Assembly (NCBI RefSeq): GCF_028368935.1 | Contig: NZ_JAQNDK010000001.1 | Coordinates: 3,348,001-3,412,000 of the forward strand | Direction: 5' to 3' | Length of the DNA: 64,000 bases | Source of the DNA: Sorangium aterium | Lineage (GTDB): Bacteria; Myxococcota_A; Polyangia; Polyangiales; Polyangiaceae | In this document: one piece after another, positions 34,865 to 42,584 of the stretch | Layout of the letters: each line of letters opens with the position of its first letter | Numbering within the stretch: position 1 is the first letter of the stretch | The notes under the pieces: generated by a model | What the model was told of the DNA's origin: nothing | Databases searched by the model: none | The model's input: only the letters and a program-made list of their open reading frames with translations | Program-made: the position numbers and the translations under genes

Positions 34865-37306
34865 TCAGCCCATCTCGATCTCGACGCGCACCGTCGAGCC
34901 GGCCGGCGACAGGGGAATCACGTTCCCCGCGACGGTCTTGCCGTCCACGGTCAGCTTCTTCACGCCCTTGCACACCCCCGAGTTCTTGACGCTGATCTCG
35001 TAGGTGGCGCCGCGGAAGCGGCGGGAGATGGAGAAGCTCTTCCACGCCTTGGGCACGCAGGGATCGAGCTTCAGCCCGTCGTACTGGGGCTGCACGCCGA
35101 GGATCCCCTGGCTCACGGACACGAACGTCCAGGCCGCCGTGCCGGTGAGCCAGGCATTCTTGGCTTCACCGAAGACCGGGGCGTCCTTGCCAGCGATCAT
35201 CTGCGCATAGACGTAGGGCTCGGCGCGATAGGTCTCGATCTGGCTCTCCTTCGCCGAGGGGCAGATGGAGAGATAGTACTCCAGCGCGCGCTCCCCTTCG
35301 CCGAGGAGACACCAGCCGAGGTGGATCCAGGTGTTGTTGTGGCAGAAGATGCCCGCGTTCTCCTTCACGCCCGGCGGATACGAGGTCACCTCACCGAGCT
35401 CGAGGTGATAGGTCGTGTACGCGGGCTGCTGCAGCACGATGCCGTTCTTCGTGTAGAGGTGCTTGTGCACGCTCTCCATCGCCTGCTTGGCGCGGCCGTT
35501 GTCCGCGCCGGCGCCGCCTAGGACGCACCAGCCCTGGCTCTCGATGAAGATCTTCCCCTCCTCGTTCTCCTTGCTCCCGACCGGCCGGCTCTCGGCGTCG
35601 TAGGCGCGGCGGTACCACTCGCCGTCCCAGGCCTCCTTCTCGATGACGGCCAGCATCTCCGCGTACTGCTCACGCATGCGCGCAGCGTCGGACTTCTGGC
35701 CCATCCAGTCGTACAGGGCCGCCATCTCGCGGCTGGCATAGAGGAAGAGGCCGGCGATCATCACGGACTCGGCCTTCGAGTCCTTCACGTCGCCCGCGGT
35801 CTGGAAGCTCTCGTTGGGCTCGGTGCTGAAACAGTTCAGGTTGAGGCAGTCGTTCCAGTCCGCGTGGCCGATCAGCGGCAGGCCGTGCGGGCCCCGCTTC
35901 TTCATCGTGTAGGCGATGGACGTCTCGAGGTGGTGAAGGAGGTCCTCCTTCGAGCCCGGCTTGTCGGCGTAGCCCACAGCCTCCTTGAGGATGGCCTTGT
36001 CGCCGGTCTCCTTGATGTACGCGCACGTGGAGAGGATCAGCCACAGGTGATCATCGTAGAAGTCGCCGCCGATGTCGGCGTTCCCCTTCTTCGTCAGCGG
36101 CTGGTACTGGTGGTAGCAGGTGCCGTCGCTGAGCTGGGTGGCGGCGATGTCGAGGATGCGCTGGCGGGCGCGCTCGGGGACGAGGTGCACGAAGCCCAGG
36201 AGATCCTGGTTCGAGTCGCGGAAGCCCATGCCCCGGCCGATGCCGGTCTCGTACATGCTGGCCGACCGAGAGAGGTTGAAGGTCGCCATGCACTGGTACT
36301 GATTCCAGGTGTTGAGCATGCGTGTCGCGTGCTCGTCCGGGCAGTCGGCCTGGAAGTTCGAGAGGATCCCGGCCCAGTCCGACTTCAGCTGGGCGAACGC
36401 GCCGTCCACGACGCCGGGCGCCGAGTACTTGGCGAGGATCTCCTTGCCCTTCTGCTTGTTCAGGACGAAGGGCGCCTTGAACTTGGGCAGGTCCCCGTGG
36501 TCCACGTACGAGAGCACGAAGCTCATCGTCTCGCTCGCGCCGGGCTCGAGCGAGAGGCTCACCTGGTGGCTGCCGATCGGGTTCCAGCCGAACGCCTTGG
36601 AGTTCGTGGCCTTCCCCTTGGCCGGCACCTGGGCCTCGTGGAGGCCGTGGTGGACGCTGCCGCAGAAGGCGTCACGGCTCGTGTCGAACCCGTCGATCGC
36701 GCGCGTGCAGGCGAAGAGCGTGTAATGGGAGCGGCGCTCGCGGAACTCGGTCTTGTGATAGATGGCGCTCCCCTCGATCTCCACCTCGCCGATGGAGTAG
36801 GTGCGCTGGTAGTTCGTCATGTCGTTGAGCGCCTCGAAGAAGCAGAACTCCTGAAAGGAGAAGAGCTGGATGTCCTTCTTCGAGCCGCTCTTGTTGGTGA
36901 CCCGGGTGCGCCAGATCTCCACGTTCTCGCCGGGAACGATGAAGAAGAGGACCTCCACCTCGACGCCGTTCTTCTCGCCCGTGATCTTCGTGTAGCCCAG
37001 GCCGTGGCGGCACTCGTAGCGATCCAGAGCCGTCTTGAGGGGCTTCCACATGGGGTTCCACACGACCCCGCCGTCGTTCACGTACAGGTAGCGCCCGCCG
37101 AGGTCCATCGGCACGTTGTTGTACCGGTAGCGCGTCAACCGGCGCAGCTTGGCGTCCTTCCAGAACGTGTAGCCGCCGGCCGTGTTGGTGCAGAGGCCGA
37201 ACATCTCGTCCGAGCCCAGGTAGTTGAGCCAGGGCAGCGGCGTGTCGGGCCGGGTGATGACGTACTCGCGGCTCTCGTCGTCGAAGTGGCCGTACTGATT
37301 GCTCAT
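34865..37306 (-). CDS. GH94 cellobiose/cellodextrin phosphorylase
   Basis: 813 residues, matching the 810-820 of cellobiose phosphorylases. Phosphorolysis of cellobiose gives glucose 1-phosphate and glucose, saving ATP during cellulose use. N-terminal beta domain: YGHFDDESREYVITRPDTPL, LPWLNYLGSDEMFGLCTNTA, GGYTFWKDAKLRRLTRYRYN. The (alpha/alpha)6 catalytic domain contains YETGIGRGMGFRDSNQDLLG, the general acid Asp486 in HADWNDCLNLN, and KENAGIFCHNNTWIHLGWCL near the phosphate site. No signal peptide: cytosolic, requiring cellobiose uptake. Cellodextrin or chitobiose phosphorylase are alternatives within GH94. Preceded by a promoter and an attenuator-like leader. Start ATG has GGAG 11 bases upstream. 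Confidence 0.92.
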   Translation of the reverse strand: MSNQYGHFDDESREYVITRPDTPLPWLNYLGSDEMFGLCTNTAGGYTFWKDAKLRRLTRYRYNNVPMDLGGRYLYVNDGGVVWNPMWKPLKTALDRYECRHGLGYTKITGEKNGVEVEVLFFIVPGENVEIWRTRVTNKSGSKKDIQLFSFQEFCFFEALNDMTNYQRTYSIGEVEIEGSAIYHKTEFRERRSHYTLFACTRAIDGFDTSRDAFCGSVHHGLHEAQVPAKGKATNSKAFGWNPIGSHQVSLSLEPGASETMSFVLSYVDHGDLPKFKAPFVLNKQKGKEILAKYSAPGVVDGAFAQLKSDWAGILSNFQADCPDEHATRMLNTWNQYQCMATFNLSRSASMYETGIGRGMGFRDSNQDLLGFVHLVPERARQRILDIAATQLSDGTCYHQYQPLTKKGNADIGGDFYDDHLWLILSTCAYIKETGDKAILKEAVGYADKPGSKEDLLHHLETSIAYTMKKRGPHGLPLIGHADWNDCLNLNCFSTEPNESFQTAGDVKDSKAESVMIAGLFLYASREMAALYDWMGQKSDAARMREQYAEMLAVIEKEAWDGEWYRRAYDAESRPVGSKENEEGKIFIESQGWCVLGGAGADNGRAKQAMESVHKHLYTKNGIVLQQPAYTTYHLELGEVTSYPPGVKENAGIFCHNNTWIHLGWCLLGEGERALEYYLSICPSAKESQIETYRAEPYVYAQMIAGKDAPVFGEAKNAWLTGTAAWTFVSVSQGILGVQPQYDGLKLDPCVPKAWKSFSISRRFRGATYEISVKNSGVCKGVKKLTVDGKTVAGNVIPLSPAGSTVRVEIEMG

Positions 37307-37416
37307 GGACGCGCGGTCTCCGTGGATAGCGACAGAAAAAAACCCGGAGGCAGCGCTGCCCCGGGTCGGATAAGCCGATGATTGTCAGGCCTGGGGCCTC
37401 CGAGCGAGCTCAGAGG
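37307..37416 (-). promoter_or_regulatory. Attenuator-like 5' leader of cellobiose phosphorylase
   Basis: Predicted transcript start near 37416. Helix 1 (37397-37416) pairs CCTCTGAGC with GCTCGGAGG at the 5' end. The intrinsic terminator follows at 37336-37366. CTCGGAGGC (37396-37404) can instead pair over 9 base pairs with GCCTCCGGG (37343-37351), the 3' arm of the terminator, so helix 1 plus terminator and the alternative helix are mutually exclusive. The leader has no ATG, GTG or TTG, so control by a leader peptide is unlikely; a protein, ligand or RNA trigger would be needed. Confidence 0.55.
37336..37366 (-). terminator. Intrinsic terminator inside the cellobiose phosphorylase leader
   Basis: Minus strand: ACCCGG and GGCAGC pair with GCTGCC and CCGGGT (37342-37366; about 12 base pairs, one bulge), followed by seven T. 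It ends only 29 bases before the ATG at 37306, yet lies downstream of the gene's sigma-70-type promoter. It could also end the upstream aldo/keto reductase transcript. Confidence 0.75.
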
Positions 37417-37422
37417 GTCGCC

Positions 37423-37452
37423 ACTCTAGACCCCGGCGCCTCCGCTTGTCAA
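37423..37452 (-). promoter_or_regulatory. Sigma-70-type promoter of cellobiose phosphorylase
   Basis: Minus strand: perfect -35 TTGACA (37447-37452), 18-base spacer, -10 TAGAGT (37423-37428). It is the best promoter match in the window. Predicted start near 37416. Confidence 0.7.
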
Positions 37453-37500
37453 CGGGGCCTGGGGGCGCGCTCGCCGGCGTTTTGCCAGGGAGAACGCCGC

Positions 37501-37530
37501 GCTCCGTCGCGCTCCGTCGCGCTCCGTCGC
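37501..37530. repeat. Three exact tandem 10-mers upstream of the GH94 promoter
   Basis: gctccgtcgc repeated three times without interruption. The centre lies about 65 bases upstream of the -35. A 10-base period places the copies on one face of the helix, as for activator or repressor binding sites. An AT-rich patch (37593-37604) lies further upstream. Confidence 0.65.
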
Positions 37531-37655
37531 GCCGTGTTGCGCGTTGGCGCATGGTTGGTGTGCGGCAGACAACGCAGGATTGCAGTGAAGGAGAAATTTT
37601 ACACACCGAAGCTCCGCGGGCCTCGACTCGCTCGCGGAGCCGCGTATCCGCCGCT

Positions 37656-38627
37656 TCAACCGGCCTTGAACGTGTCGTAACGGCCGGCGCGCGGCGCGAC
37701 GCGCGCCTCCAGCGCTGCGCGCTCCGCGGGCGGCATCGGGAAGGAGAGGGATCGCGCGCCCAGGTTCTCGCGCACCTCGGCGATCGACGAGCAGCCGATG
37801 ATCACCGTGTCGGCGTGGCTCGCCGCGTAGTGGATGAGCTCGCTCGCGCTCGCGGCGCGATCCTGGAGCAGGCGGCCCGCGGCCATGATCTTCATGCCGA
37901 TGACGCCGACTCCGCGCCGCCGCGCCTCCTCGACAACGGTCGTCAGGAACGGTCGCCGCGCCGGATCTGCGGGGTTTACCGCGCAGAGCACGGTGTCCAC
38001 AGGATACCGCCGCATCGCCTCCAGGAGGATCCGCGGGTCGTGGTGGCCGGTGATCCCGACGTGGCGCACGCGGCCGTCCGCCCTGGCCTGCTCCACGGCC
38101 TCGATGGCGCCCCGCTTGCCGAAGATGGCGTCGAGCTCCTCGATCTCCCGCAGATCGTGCAGCTGCCATAAATCGAGGTGGTCTGTCCCGAGCCGACGCA
38201 GGCTGTCGTCGAGCAGCCGCAGCGCGCCGTCGCGATCGCGCGCATGGGTCTTGGAGGCGAGGAAGACCTGCTCGCGCGCCTTCGGGCCGGCGGCGCGGAA
38301 GGCCTCACCGTAGTAGTCCTGGCTCTGCTGGTATGCAGGCGCGGTGTCGCAGTACCTGACCCCGAGGCGCAGGGCCTCCAGGATCACGGGCACCGCCTCG
38401 CGGTGACGGCCCGTCGTGCGGAGGATCCCCTCGCCCCCGAGCGACACCGGCTCCACCTGCGCGCCGGTCCGCCCGAGCGTGCGGGCCGGCCCCCCGGCGG
38501 CCGCAGGCGCCGCCGGCGACGGGCGGCCGGCTACCCCGACCGCCACGGCCGCTGCGGTCGTGGCGACCGCTCCCAGCACGCCACGATGGCCGCCGTCGGC
38601 AACTCCCGTCTCGCTCGGCTCGCGCAT
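37656..38627 (-). CDS. Aldo/keto reductase family protein with exported-type N-terminus
   Basis: 323 residues from ATG 38625-38627 (AGGAGG 6 bases upstream; TTTACG-17-TAGAGT promoter). The N-terminal 50 residues include a hydrophobic stretch (GVLGAVATTAAAVAVGVAG) and a Pro/Ala linker, unusual for this cytosolic family. The barrel follows: VEPVSLGGEGILRTTGR, the catalytic Asp and Tyr in YCDTAPAYQQSQDYYG, Lys in FLASKTHARDRDGALR, and His in LWQLHDLREIEELD. C-terminal VGVIGMKIMAAGRLLQ and DTVIIGCSSIAEVREN match the NADPH-binding side of AKR-like oxidoreductases. Substrate unknown. Confidence 0.86.
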   Translation of the reverse strand: MREPSETGVADGGHRGVLGAVATTAAAVAVGVAGRPSPAAPAAAGGPARTLGRTGAQVEPVSLGGEGILRTTGRHREAVPVILEALRLGVRYCDTAPAYQQSQDYYGEAFRAAGPKAREQVFLASKTHARDRDGALRLLDDSLRRLGTDHLDLWQLHDLREIEELDAIFGKRGAIEAVEQARADGRVRHVGITGHHDPRILLEAMRRYPVDTVLCAVNPADPARRPFLTTVVEEARRRGVGVIGMKIMAAGRLLQDRAASASELIHYAASHADTVIIGCSSIAEVRENLGARSLSFPMPPAERAALEARVAPRAGRYDTFKAG

Positions 38628-38644
38628 AGGGCCTCCTGGGGACA

Positions 38645-38673
38645 ACTCTATCAACCGAAGGGTCACACGTAAA
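38645..38673 (-). promoter_or_regulatory. Promoter of aldo/keto reductase gene
   Basis: Minus strand: TTTACG (38668-38673), spacer 17, TAGAGT (38645-38650). The predicted start near 38638 leaves an 11-base leader that just contains the AGGAGG Shine-Dalgarno. Confidence 0.55.
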
Positions 38674-38790
38674 CCGGGGGCAGGATCCATGCAGTCACGG
38701 CTCCGGCGACCGGTCCCACGCGTCGGTGCGCTGCTGCGTGGGCAGCAATCGTGGGGCCTCGTGTTGCTATGGCACGACGCGGACGCTACA

Positions 38791-38849
38791 AGCGGGCTCA
38801 CAGCTTCTGCGCGAGCGACACGGCTGTCGCTCTCCGCTGGCGGCCCGCT
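38791..38849 (+). promoter_or_regulatory. Structured leader upstream of metNIQ
   Basis: Three nested helices on the plus strand: AGCGGGC/GCCCGCT (38791-38797 with 38843-38849), CAGC/GCTG (38801-38804 with 38836-38839) and GAGCGACA/TGTCGCTC (38813-38820 with 38825-38832, loop CGGC). It lies 43 bases before the metN GTG. It does not match a SAM or SAH riboswitch that I know. A -10-like TGC-TATGGC is at 38763-38771. Confidence 0.4.
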
Positions 38850-38891
38850 CCCGGAGACTGCTGCGGGGCGGGCGGGAGGTGGTCATCGGCC

Positions 38892-39902
38892 GTGATCGAG
38901 CTGCGTGACGTCAGCAAGGTGTACCGGCACGGCGGGCGCGAGGTGACGGCGCTGGAGGGCGTCTCCTTGCGCGTGGCCCCGGGCGAGGTGTTCGGGGTGC
39001 TGGGGCACAGCGGCGCGGGCAAATCCACCCTCATCCGCTGCGTCAACCTGCTTGAGCGGCCCACCGCGGGCGAGGTGAAGGTCGAGGGACGGGACATGCT
39101 GGCGCTCGGCCCGCGGGAGCTCCGGCAGGCCCGCCAGGGCATCGGCATGATCTTCCAGCACTTCAATCTCTTCTCTGCGCAAACCGTGGCGGAGAACATC
39201 GCCTATCCGCTGGCCATCGCGGGCTGGCCGCCGGGACGCATCCGCGAGCGGGTGGATGAGCTCCTCTCGCTTGTCGACCTCTCGGACAAGGCGTGGGCCT
39301 ACCCGGCCCAGCTGTCCGGCGGCCAGAAGCAGCGGGTGGGGATCGCCCGGGCGCTCGCGCCGCGGCCGCGCGTGCTGCTGTCCGACGAGGCCACCTCCGC
39401 GCTCGACCCGGAGACGACACGCGCGGTGCTCGGCCTGCTGCGGGACATCAACCGGCAGCTGGGGCTCACCATCCTGCTCATCACCCACCAGACGGAGGTG
39501 CTCAAGGAGATCTGCCGCTCGGCGGCCGTGCTGGAGCGTGGCCGCGTGGTCGAGCAAGGCAAGGTCATCGACCTGCTCGCGCTCCCCGGCGCACGCTTGA
39601 GCGCGCTGTGTTATCCGCCGTTCACCGCGGGCAGCTGGTCTGTCCGCCCCGGAGGCCGCCCCGGAGGCCGCCTCGTCTGCCTGTCCCTCGCCGGGGACGC
39701 TGCCGCTCAGCCGGTATTCGCCGTGCTGGCGCGCCGCTTCGGCGTGGACGCCACCCTGCTCGAAGGCACGGTGGAGCGGGTTGGAGGCGTCCCGGTGGGC
39801 CGGCTCTTGGTCGAGCTCACCGGCGCCCCCGACGCGCTGGAGCAGGCGCTGAGCCACCTGCGCGAGCAGCGTTGTCTGTCGGAGGCCGTCGCCCATGCCT
39901 AG
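38892..39902 (+). CDS. metN: Methionine ABC transporter ATP-binding protein
   Basis: 336 residues from GTG 38892 (GGGAGG 12 bases upstream). ATPase of the MetNIQ importer for methionine and related amino acids. Walker A GHSGAGKST, Q-loop MIFQHFNLF, signature LSGGQKQRVGIARAL, Walker B VLLSDEATSALDP and switch His in LLITHQTEV are all intact. The C-terminal domain (about 250-336, VFAVLARRFGVDATLLEGTV, VGRLLVELTG) is the NIL/ACT-like domain that in E. coli MetN senses methionine for transinhibition. The gene overlaps metI by 8 bases. Confidence 0.93.
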   Translation: MIELRDVSKVYRHGGREVTALEGVSLRVAPGEVFGVLGHSGAGKSTLIRCVNLLERPTAGEVKVEGRDMLALGPRELRQARQGIGMIFQHFNLFSAQTVAENIAYPLAIAGWPPGRIRERVDELLSLVDLSDKAWAYPAQLSGGQKQRVGIARALAPRPRVLLSDEATSALDPETTRAVLGLLRDINRQLGLTILLITHQTEVLKEICRSAAVLERGRVVEQGKVIDLLALPGARLSALCYPPFTAGSWSVRPGGRPGGRLVCLSLAGDAAAQPVFAVLARRFGVDATLLEGTVERVGGVPVGRLLVELTGAPDALEQALSHLREQRCLSEAVAHA

Positions 39903-40575
39903 CGAGCTCGTGGCGTCGCTGTGGATAGCCACCGTCGAGACGCTCTACATGGCGTCGGTCTCCGCGATCCTGGTCGTGCTCGCCGGGCTCCCGCTCGGCG
40001 TGCTGCTGGTGATCACCGACCGCGGCGGGCTCTGGGAGCGGCCGCTGGTCAACCGCTCGCTCGGCACGCTCGTGAACGTGGGGCGCTCCGTGCCGTTCAT
40101 CATCCTCATGGTGGCCATCGTGCCGCTCACCCGGCTCCTCGTCGGCACCACCATCGGCACCACGGCCGCCATCGTGCCGCTGGTCGTCGCTGCGATCCCG
40201 TTCATGGGGCGCGTCGTGGAGCAGAGCTTGCGGGAGGTCGACCCCGGGCTCCTGGAGGCGGCGGTGGCGATGGGCTCCACCCACCGGCAGGTGATCCTCC
40301 GGGTGCTCCTGCCCGAGGCGCTGCCGTCCCTCGTGCGCGGCACGGCGCTCATGGTGATCAGCGTGCTCGGATACAGCGCCATGGCGGGCGCCGTGGGCGG
40401 CGGCGGCCTCGGCGACCTGGCGGTGAAATACGGTTACATGCGCTTTCGCACGGATGTGATGCTGGGCTGTCTCGTCGTGCTCCTCGTGCTGGTGCAAGGC
40501 GTCCAGCTGCTCGGGGACCGCCTCGCCTCCCGGCTCGACCGCACGAGCCCCCGGGGCGCCGGCGCCCGCGATTGA
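39895..40575 (+). CDS. metI: Methionine ABC transporter permease
   Basis: 226 residues with five hydrophobic segments, matching MetI. The cytoplasmic coupling loop reads VEQSLREVDPGLLEAAVAMG followed by STHRQVILRVLLPEALPSLV, the EAA motif that docks MetN. The gene overlaps the end of metN by 8 bases and is followed after 60 bases by metQ. Inner membrane. Confidence 0.94.
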   Translation: MPSELVASLWIATVETLYMASVSAILVVLAGLPLGVLLVITDRGGLWERPLVNRSLGTLVNVGRSVPFIILMVAIVPLTRLLVGTTIGTTAAIVPLVVAAIPFMGRVVEQSLREVDPGLLEAAVAMGSTHRQVILRVLLPEALPSLVRGTALMVISVLGYSAMAGAVGGGGLGDLAVKYGYMRFRTDVMLGCLVVLLVLVQGVQLLGDRLASRLDRTSPRGAGARD

Positions 40576-40635
40576 CCCTGTTCCAGCGGCCTGGCCCGCG
40601 CCGCCTCGCCCCATGAACCCTCCGGAGGACTGACC

Positions 40636-41466
40636 ATGAAGGGAACCCCAGCGATCGTTGTCTCAGCGCTCCTGCTCTCGGTGACGGCGCTGCTCTCCAG
40701 CTGCGGTAAGCCGGACGAACCTGCCGGCGCCGGCGGCAGCCGCACCTTGAAGGTCGGCGCCACCCCCGTGCCGCACGCGGAGATCCTCCGGGCGGCCGCG
40801 CCGCTGGCCGAGCGGGAGGGTGTGAAGATCGAGGTGGTCGAGTTCACCGACTACATCCAGCCGAACATCGCGCTTTCGGACGGCCAGCTCGGCGCCAATT
40901 ACTTCCAGCACGTGCCCTACCTGGAGCGCTTCAGCGCCGATCGCCGGCTCTCGCTGAGCAGCGCGGCGGCCGTGCACCTCGAGCCGCTGGCCCTTTACTC
41001 CACCAAGCACGCTCGCCTCGAGGACCTGCCCGAGGCAGCGCAGGTGACGATCCCGGCCGACCCGACCAACGGGAGCCGGGCCCTCCAGCTCCTGGCCCAG
41101 CACGGGCTCTTGCGCCTCCGCGAGGGGGTGGGGGTCGCCGCGACCGTGAAGGACGTGCTCGACAGCCCGCGCAAGCTCGCGCTGCGCGAGATCGACGCCG
41201 AGCAGCAGCCGCGCACGCTGGCGGACGTCGACGCCGCCGTCATCAACGGCAACTACTTCCTCGAGGCGCAGAAGAACCTGAAGCTGGACGCGAAGGTGCT
41301 CGCCCGCGAGTCCGCCAAGGGCAACCCGTACGCGAACGTGCTGCCGGTGCGGAAGGGCGATGAGACGCGGCCCGAGGTGCAGGCGTTGATCAAGGCGCTG
41401 CACTCCGACGACGTGCGGCGCTTCATCGAGTCCCACTACGGCGGCGCGGTGGTGCCGGCGTTCTGA
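40636..41466 (+). CDS. metQ: Methionine-binding lipoprotein (NlpA family)
   Basis: 276 residues; CCGGAGGA Shine-Dalgarno. Signal peptide with lipobox LLSSC. NlpA/MetQ signatures: LKVGATPVPHAEILRAAAPL, VVEFTDYIQPNIALSDGQLG ANYFQHVPYL, IPADPTNGSRALQLLAQHGL, and DVDAAVINGNYFLEAQKNL. Captures methionine outside the inner membrane and delivers it to MetNI. Last gene of the operon, followed by a hairpin at 41471-41534. Confidence 0.94.
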   Translation: MKGTPAIVVSALLLSVTALLSSCGKPDEPAGAGGSRTLKVGATPVPHAEILRAAAPLAEREGVKIEVVEFTDYIQPNIALSDGQLGANYFQHVPYLERFSADRRLSLSSAAAVHLEPLALYSTKHARLEDLPEAAQVTIPADPTNGSRALQLLAQHGLLRLREGVGVAATVKDVLDSPRKLALREIDAEQQPRTLADVDAAVINGNYFLEAQKNLKLDAKVLARESAKGNPYANVLPVRKGDETRPEVQALIKALHSDDVRRFIESHYGGAVVPAF

Positions 41467-41470
41467 GGTG

Positions 41471-41534
41471 GGCGCGCGCCGGCCGACGCTCCAGGGCGAG
41501 CGCTACCGGCTACCGGTCGGGCCGGGCGCGCGCC
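41471..41534. terminator. Hairpin between metQ and the AraC-family gene
   Basis: ggcgcgcgccggcc (41471-41484) pairs with ggccgggcgcgcgcc (41520-41534) with one extra base. The roughly 35-base loop holds a small taccgg repeat. The right arm lies within the 3' end of the AraC-family gene. No T-tract. Confidence 0.4.
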
Positions 41535-42442
41535 TTGCGCCGGTAGGCGCCCGGGGTCTCGCCCATGTGGCGCCTGAAGGCCTTCACGAACGCGCCGTCG
41601 GTGGCGTACCCCACGGCGCCCGCCACCGACGCCATGCTCGCGGCCTCGTCGGCGAGCATCTCGGCGGCGCGGTGCATGCGCCAGCGCGTCAGGTACTCGA
41701 GCGGAGCGACGCCGAGCGCCCCCTTGAAGCGTGCGGCGAAGGCCGAGCGCGACACGCCCGCGGCGCGCGCGAGCGCCTCGACCGTCCACGGGTCGGCGGG
41801 CCGCTCGTGCATCCGCTGCAAGGCGACGCCGAGGGAGGGGTCCCAGAGCGCTCGAAGCCAGCCCGGTTGCTCGCACGTGACGCCCGCGACATGGGTGCGC
41901 AGCGCCTGCACGAACAGCACGTCGGCCAGGCGGCCCGCGACGAGCTCGTAGCCGGGCATCTCCGCGTCCATCTCGGCGGCGACGAACTGCAATGTCGACT
42001 CGATCCACCGCGTCGCGACGCCGCCGTCGCCCTGCACGTGAATGAGCTCGGGCAGGCTCGCGAGGAGCGGGTTCAGGCGCGCGTCGGTGAAGTGAAGGCC
42101 GCCCGCGACGATCGTCGTCGGCGCCCCATCGCCGCCGTAGTGCACGATGCCCCCGCATCGGCCCCCGCGCTGCGCATACACCACCTCGGGCGAGACGGCG
42201 CGCGAGCCGGGGCGGTCGCGCAGCGCATGCGCGAGCCGGGCGCGCAAGAAGACGACGTCGCCGGGCGCCAGCGTCAGGCGGCGCCCGCCCGCGTCGAGCA
42301 CGCAGCCGCCCCGCGAGAGCGCGTAAAACGTCGTCACGTCGTGCGCGTCGATCCGCATGCCCCAGGGCGCCTTCAGCTCGAGCCGACCGTAGATCTGGCT
42401 CTGCAGCTGGACGCTGCGGAGCGCCTCCGTCAGGACGTCCAT
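41510..42442 (-). CDS. AraC-family transcriptional regulator with cupin_6 domain
   Basis: 310 residues from ATG 42440-42442 (GAGAGGAAG upstream). The N-terminal cupin (residues about 15-190) includes YGRLELKAPWGMRID, AGGRRLTLAPGDVVFL and GGRCGGIVHYGGDGAPTTIV. The C-terminal AraC DNA-binding domain has two helix-turn-helix units: WTVEALARAAGVSRSAFAARFK and MASVAGAVGYATDGAFVKAFRR, followed by HMGETPGAYRR. Divergent from the NmrA-like gene, with which such regulators are usually paired; it probably controls both. Confidence 0.92.
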   Translation of the reverse strand: MDVLTEALRSVQLQSQIYGRLELKAPWGMRIDAHDVTTFYALSRGGCVLDAGGRRLTLAPGDVVFLRARLAHALRDRPGSRAVSPEVVYAQRGGRCGGIVHYGGDGAPTTIVAGGLHFTDARLNPLLASLPELIHVQGDGGVATRWIESTLQFVAAEMDAEMPGYELVAGRLADVLFVQALRTHVAGVTCEQPGWLRALWDPSLGVALQRMHERPADPWTVEALARAAGVSRSAFAARFKGALGVAPLEYLTRWRMHRAAEMLADEAASMASVAGAVGYATDGAFVKAFRRHMGETPGAYRRKARARPDR

Positions 42443-42455
42443 GCATCTTCCTCTC

Positions 42456-42484
42456 TGGACGATCGAACCATTTCTATGGACGAT
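42456..42484. promoter_or_regulatory. Direct repeats, candidate AraC-family operator
   Basis: TGGACGAT occurs at 42456-42463 and 42477-42484, start to start 21 bases (two helical turns). This is the geometry of AraC-family half-sites. They lie just upstream of the regulator's own start and about 100 bases before the NmrA-like gene. Confidence 0.55.
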
Positions 42485-42584
42485 ACAGCGCTGTTCGTCT
42501 CTTCGCGAGCCCTTATCGTGGAGCGCGTGGGGGCCGGCGCTGCGGCGCCACGGGGCCGACCCACGCGCGAAGGGAGACCCAGTC

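Noticed and set aside
38628-38891. SAM or SAH riboswitch before metN
   Set aside because: I could not place the conserved core of any known class; only a generic nested hairpin is present.
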